Positions 60,366-64,000 of a stretch of 64,000 nt of DNA are shown one piece after another. The notes below the pieces were generated by a model. It made no database searches and had not been told where the DNA came from. It was given only the letters and a program-made list of their open reading frames with translations. How positions within the stretch are numbered: position 1 is the first letter of the stretch; every line of letters begins with the position of its first letter. Origin of the DNA: Ctenosaura bakeri (Eukaryota; Chordata; Lepidosauria; Squamata; Iguanidae); contig CAOLHI010003122.1 in the NCBI GenBank assembly GCA_948474755.1, positions 1 to 64,000 of the forward strand. Reading direction: 5' to 3'. A program made the position numbers and the translations under genes.

Positions 60366-60560
60366 GAGCCAGTGTGGTGTAGTGATTTCAGCATTGGACT
60401 ACAACTCTGAAGTCCACATTTCAAATCCTTGCTCAGCCATGGGAATTCACTGGGTGAACTTGGGTGCATCAGACACTCTCAGCCCCAGAAAACCTCATGA
60501 TAGAGTTGCCTTAGGATCACTGTAAGTCCAAAATGACTTGAAGGCACACAACAACAATAA
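60366..60560 (+). mobile_element. tRNA-derived SINE (Sauria-SINE type), full length
   Basis: This is the best copy in the window. The tRNA-like head gagccagtgtggtgtagtga and a B-box-like tttcaaatccttgctcag are followed by the body and the tail gacttgaaggcacacaacaa. The tail resembles the Bov-B 3' end at 25551-25600, as expected if Bov-B enzymes move it. The promoter is internal (Pol III A and B boxes), as in other tRNA SINEs. Confidence 0.9.
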
Positions 60561-60728
60561 CATCCACTAGCTCACAGGCAAATTTGGTTAACCCTGCATG
60601 CCATCCTAGCCTCTAAGACTAGGCAAGGCCTCTTCTGATCCAAAAAAACCTCCTCCTCCTCAACCTGACCCCTTCCACCTCTTCCTGCTCTTTATTGTCT
60701 CTCTCACTTCTTCCAAAAGTGAAACTAG
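60561..60728. other. No recognisable feature
   Basis: C/T-rich linker; nothing recognised. Confidence 0.4.
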
Positions 60729-61169
60729 GGCCATTTCCGCACAAGGTGAGGGAATCGCTCCGTGCCATTACTCACCGGATCTTCTGGCTCCTCGGTCTGG
60801 TCCAGGGTGAATTGGAGCAGTGCGATGTCTTAGATTCACACTGCTCCGGCTTCCAAAATGGCGGCTTCCGGTTGGTCATGGGTCCCAACCAACCGTGAAG
60901 CTCACCACACCTAAAGCCCACCCTCCACAGATTGCAGGCTTGCATTGTTGCGAGCCTGCGAATCTGCACAGGGGACCAGGTACGCAATGGTGTGTTCCGG
61001 GAAAAAGAGAAACTTTAAAAAGCGCACTGGAGGACCAGTTGGGGGCATTTCAGAGTGGACTGAGGTGCGGATCTCCGGTAAGTAGTCCGAACCTAGTCCA
61101 CTCTGAGGTACAGAAGACCTCCATAGAGGACACACTGCACCATTTTAATTCCCCCATGCAGACAAAGCC
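60729..61169. mobile_element. MITE, GGCCATTTCC-end family (441 bp)
   Basis: It starts ggccatttccgcacaagg and ends with a mutated catgcagacaaagcc, with TAG on both sides (60726-60728 and 61170-61172). It shares aaaatggcggcttccggttg and aaagcccaccctccacagat with 38858-39169. The 141-codon frame over it is not a recognised protein. Confidence 0.8.
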
Positions 61170-61559
61170 TAGATTTGTTCAGCTTTGCAAACCTGACTAC
61201 CTTGAAGGCAGTTCCTACAGTAAAGCCTTTCATTTGTTTCTTTAGCCATTTGTGTCCTTGGTCTTAACAAGTATTCTTAACTGGTACATGCACTGTCCAT
61301 TAATTATATCACTTCTACTCGTGTAAGGAGTGATGCTGCAGGCTGACAGGAGGAACGGCCATGACTCACACATAGTTGCTCACCCCTATTTAGAGAAACC
61401 AACGGTTAAGGACAGCTCATAACAGAGAAAAATTTGAGGGTACTGTGGTAATGGGGCTTCCCATTATCTAGACTTGGCTGAAGAGGGATACTTCCCTCTT
61501 CAGGTAAACCAAGGGTTAATGGGGTGTTGGGGTTAGGTTACACTTTTTATTGTGGGTCA

Positions 61560-62050
61560 GCCTCACAGGTCATGTGGAGAGAATTGCCCAATCAAGGGGG
61601 AAAGGGTGAGCATGATGCTTCAATGGAGAAGTTATAAAAATCCTTAGAGACCATGTGGCAGAGAGACAACAAAGAAGCCTCCTGGAGATGAAATCTGTGC
61701 CAGTAGCAGGCTGCAGGCCTAGACCTCGCCTCCTGGTCTCATTCCTCTCTTAAACCAACTAAGCCTGTGAAACCCAAATGTGAGTAACTAGAATAAGGTA
61801 GTTAGTTGCGTTAGGGCTTTTTATTATTTTGGAGGTTGGCTGATCTTAAGAATGTATCTGTTTTTATAACTACTTGTAACTTAAGCGTACCTGAGGGGGG
61901 GGAGGCTCTCATGTGTATTATTGTCTTGCTTACTTGCATGCCTTAAAACAAATGCTTTTCTGTAAAACCTCTGTTTCCTCTCCATTCCCACGCCATTCTT
62001 CAGCACATGCTTAGATAGGACTTCTCTCACTCAGAAGGGGGAGGTGAGGG
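61560..62050 (+). mobile_element. Possible LTR or promoter-like block (low confidence)
   Basis: gttataaaaatccttagag near 61631 could be a TATA box, followed by a leader of mixed composition. The general layout recalls the LTRs at 2720 and 29262, but no terminal TG...CA with a target duplication and no homologous copy was found. Confidence 0.2.
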
Positions 62051-62258
62051 AAGGGAAAGGTCTTTAAGCATAGAGATTGTCAATCCACTGAGCAGGGTCC
62101 CACTGTACTGTTCAGTTAATTCAGAATTCAGTGGGTGGTGGCAGCATGAGAATTATGAACGCTGGGGAATTTCCTGCTCCTTTTTCAAGGGTAGAAGTCA
62201 GTCTTGGAGGTCTGGATGTAAACTCATTATGACAGGTACATGGACTGGAATCCTGTTG

Positions 62259-62625
62259 CATACCCTCCAACTGTCCCAATTTTTGTGGATACAGTCTTGA
62301 TTAGTCCTCTGACATCCCACTTTTTCTTTCAGCTGCTTCTAAATTGTCCTGTTTCTCTGTAGTCCTCTCTTTTCCCCTTTGTTTCTCAGCTTACTTCAGC
62401 TGCTGTAAAGGTGAGTTCAAAAATAGTTTGCACCCAATTAACTCAGCAGTGGAGAGAGGGGGAGGAATCCTGGGCTTCCCAGTGTGATCAGGCGAAATCA
62501 AACTGTTGTAGCCTCTCCTACCTTGTGTGTTCTTCCCCATTAATAACTTTTGCCATCTTGACCAAACCTTGAGTTTGCTTGGCCTCATGTGTCCCTTTTT
62601 TAGCTGGAAAGTACCAGAAGGCATG
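62259..62625 (+). mobile_element. Dispersed 350-bp repeat, family R1
   Basis: It starts cataccctccaactgtccc and ends at ccagaaggcatg. It contains gattagtcctctgacatccc, tcagcttacttcagctgctg and cattaataacttttgccatc. Confidence 0.75.
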
Positions 62626-62869
62626 TTGGTGTTTGGTCTCAACTAGAGCAGACACATTGGTATTACAATTGATTCAATGGATCCACTCTAGTTGGGCCAA
62701 ACAAGAGGATTTAGGCCATGGTCTTCTTTCCACACAATTGCTTCCAAAATCATATCCTTATTCTCCTCAATCTGAATAAATGAAGTCTTTTAGCAAGAAA
62801 AAATTGTTGTTTCTGGCAATTGTAAAGTGCAGTTGCGATCAATTCTTCTACTTCCTGTTTTTTTTGGGG
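62626..62869. other. No recognisable feature
   Basis: Nothing recognised. Confidence 0.4.
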
Positions 62870-63425
62870 TTTTTTGCAATATTTTTAATTAAGAGAATAT
62901 ATAAAAAAATATATAACAAGAAACAGAATCATAACACAAGAGACAGTCAAGAAAAACAATAAAGAAAATAATAACACACAATAACTAGACCCTAATCTAC
63001 AACTTACAATATCAAATAGAAAGTATTTAGAAATCAAAATAAGAGAACTGGAAAGGAAAAAACTTCATCTAACTAAACTAAAATACACAAAATAAAATTA
63101 CTTTCAACCAATGATATATTCAGTATTCATCATATTAGTTTAACCCCCATATTAGTAGTATTACTACATAATAATATTTATTCTAAATAATATAATTTCT
63201 TACATATATCTTTACTTTATATCTCTTTCCTCTTAAAAATAAAGAAAATCACTAAATATTAAAAACTCATTAAAAAAGAAAACATTTCTCCTATGTGCTT
63301 TGTTTGTTGATATGAAAACACATTCAGCAATATGGAATATTCTGTATGCTGCATCTACTTTAATGGTGCTACTTTGTTTTTGTTTTTGGTTTTTCCTGCT
63401 TATATTTTTAATAAAATTCAATTGG
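62870..63425. other. Very AT-rich stretch, possibly L1 3' UTR remnants
   Basis: The sequence begins with T-runs and A-rich DNA and ends with tatttttaataaaattcaat. It resembles lizard L1 tails (compare 50040-50090), but no ORF2 sequence or target duplication was found. Confidence 0.25.
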
Positions 63426-64000
63426 GAGGAGAGAGCGCACTCACAGGAAACATTACCTGTGAAATCCAGGGATTGCTGGTGCCTGCCATGTGAATAAGGT
63501 GGAGATCCTACTCTGGATTCTGCTTCAAACTAAATGTCCAAATAGATTCACCACCCAAATTACATGGGCACCACCAGCTGCCACAAGGAGAAACTATTCA
63601 GATTTAATAATAGGACAATTAATTGATATGCCAGGACCCAGTATAATATATTAGTTAAAAACACAAGTGGAAGCTGGTTTAGAGTCAGGATGTCTAAGGC
63701 TTTTGAAACACAATGCATCTCAGTGGAGCCAGGTCACTTGCTGAGCTACAACCAAGCTTACTTTTGAAGTGACTAATTTGAATCTACAAGCAGATGCAAA
63801 GCAGGAGCAGCCTGGACTGACTGGATTCCCACACACTGGATACTGGTGCCTTCCTTCTTAGTAGGGCAGTGATTTCACACCTTGGATAATTCCTTTAACG
63901 TTTGGATGAAAACCTGGAATATATGCATTACCACACTCACATGAAAGTCCCAAGCTACCACAGCCCCATATTTAAAGACATCTAACCTTTCTAGCTCTGC
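63426..64000. other. No recognisable feature
   Basis: Nothing recognised up to the window edge. Confidence 0.4.

Noticed and set aside
60366..60440. A tRNA gene
   Set aside because: The tRNA-like A and B boxes belong to the SINE head; no cloverleaf with acceptor stem can be drawn and the SINE body follows.
60820..61245. 141-codon plus-strand open frame
   Set aside because: It lies over the GC-rich MITE at 60729-61169, where stop codons are rare by composition.

Overview
The window reads as non-coding DNA from a squamate reptile, most likely an iguanian lizard of the Anolis/Sceloporus type. The evidence is the mix of mobile elements: Bov-B (RTE) LINE pieces, tRNA-type SINEs whose 3' tail matches the Bov-B tail (Sauria-SINE style), CR1 LINE 3' ends with their terminal ATTCTATG-type repeats, lizard-like L1 ORF2 fragments, and many short inverted-repeat DNA transposons. 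CpG is scarce except inside some of these elements. The species assignment is inference. No bacterial signal, CRISPR array, rRNA or stand-alone tRNA gene was seen.

No protein-coding gene could be supported. The longest open frames (up to about 200 codons) fall inside transposons, antisense to them, or in a purine-rich tract. The only recognisable coding remnants are reverse-transcriptase or ORF2 pieces of Bov-B (25551-26800, minus) and of two L1 copies (13389-15740, minus; 48112-50090, plus), all broken. The window is therefore intergenic or lies within a large intron.

Layout. 1-13 kb: Bov-B and SINE tails, two related LTR-like promoter blocks, a CR1 carrying an inserted MITE, and fold-back MITEs. 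13-16 kb: minus-strand L1 with a second L1 tail inside it. 16-24 kb: mostly unique DNA with one candidate conserved non-coding block. 24-33 kb: the most nested part, with a SINE split by a MITE and an L1 tail, a Bov-B, and three solo LTRs, one inside a CR1 and one inside a hAT-like element. 33-47 kb: a LINE 3' end, a purine tract, a second CR1 with a MITE at the same site, several MITEs, and a long repeat-poor block (43.3-46.7 kb). 47-64 kb: L1, SINEs, CR1 tails, a near-perfect 180-bp palindrome and more MITEs.

The most notable observations are: (1) ten short elements with GGCC(A/C)TTTCC-like ends and 3-bp target duplications of varied sequence; (2) two of them at the identical CR1 position but in opposite orientation; (3) a 180-bp element that is almost one uninterrupted palindrome; (4) several insertions whose target duplications can be read directly, giving a relative insertion history. 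No undescribed gene system was found.
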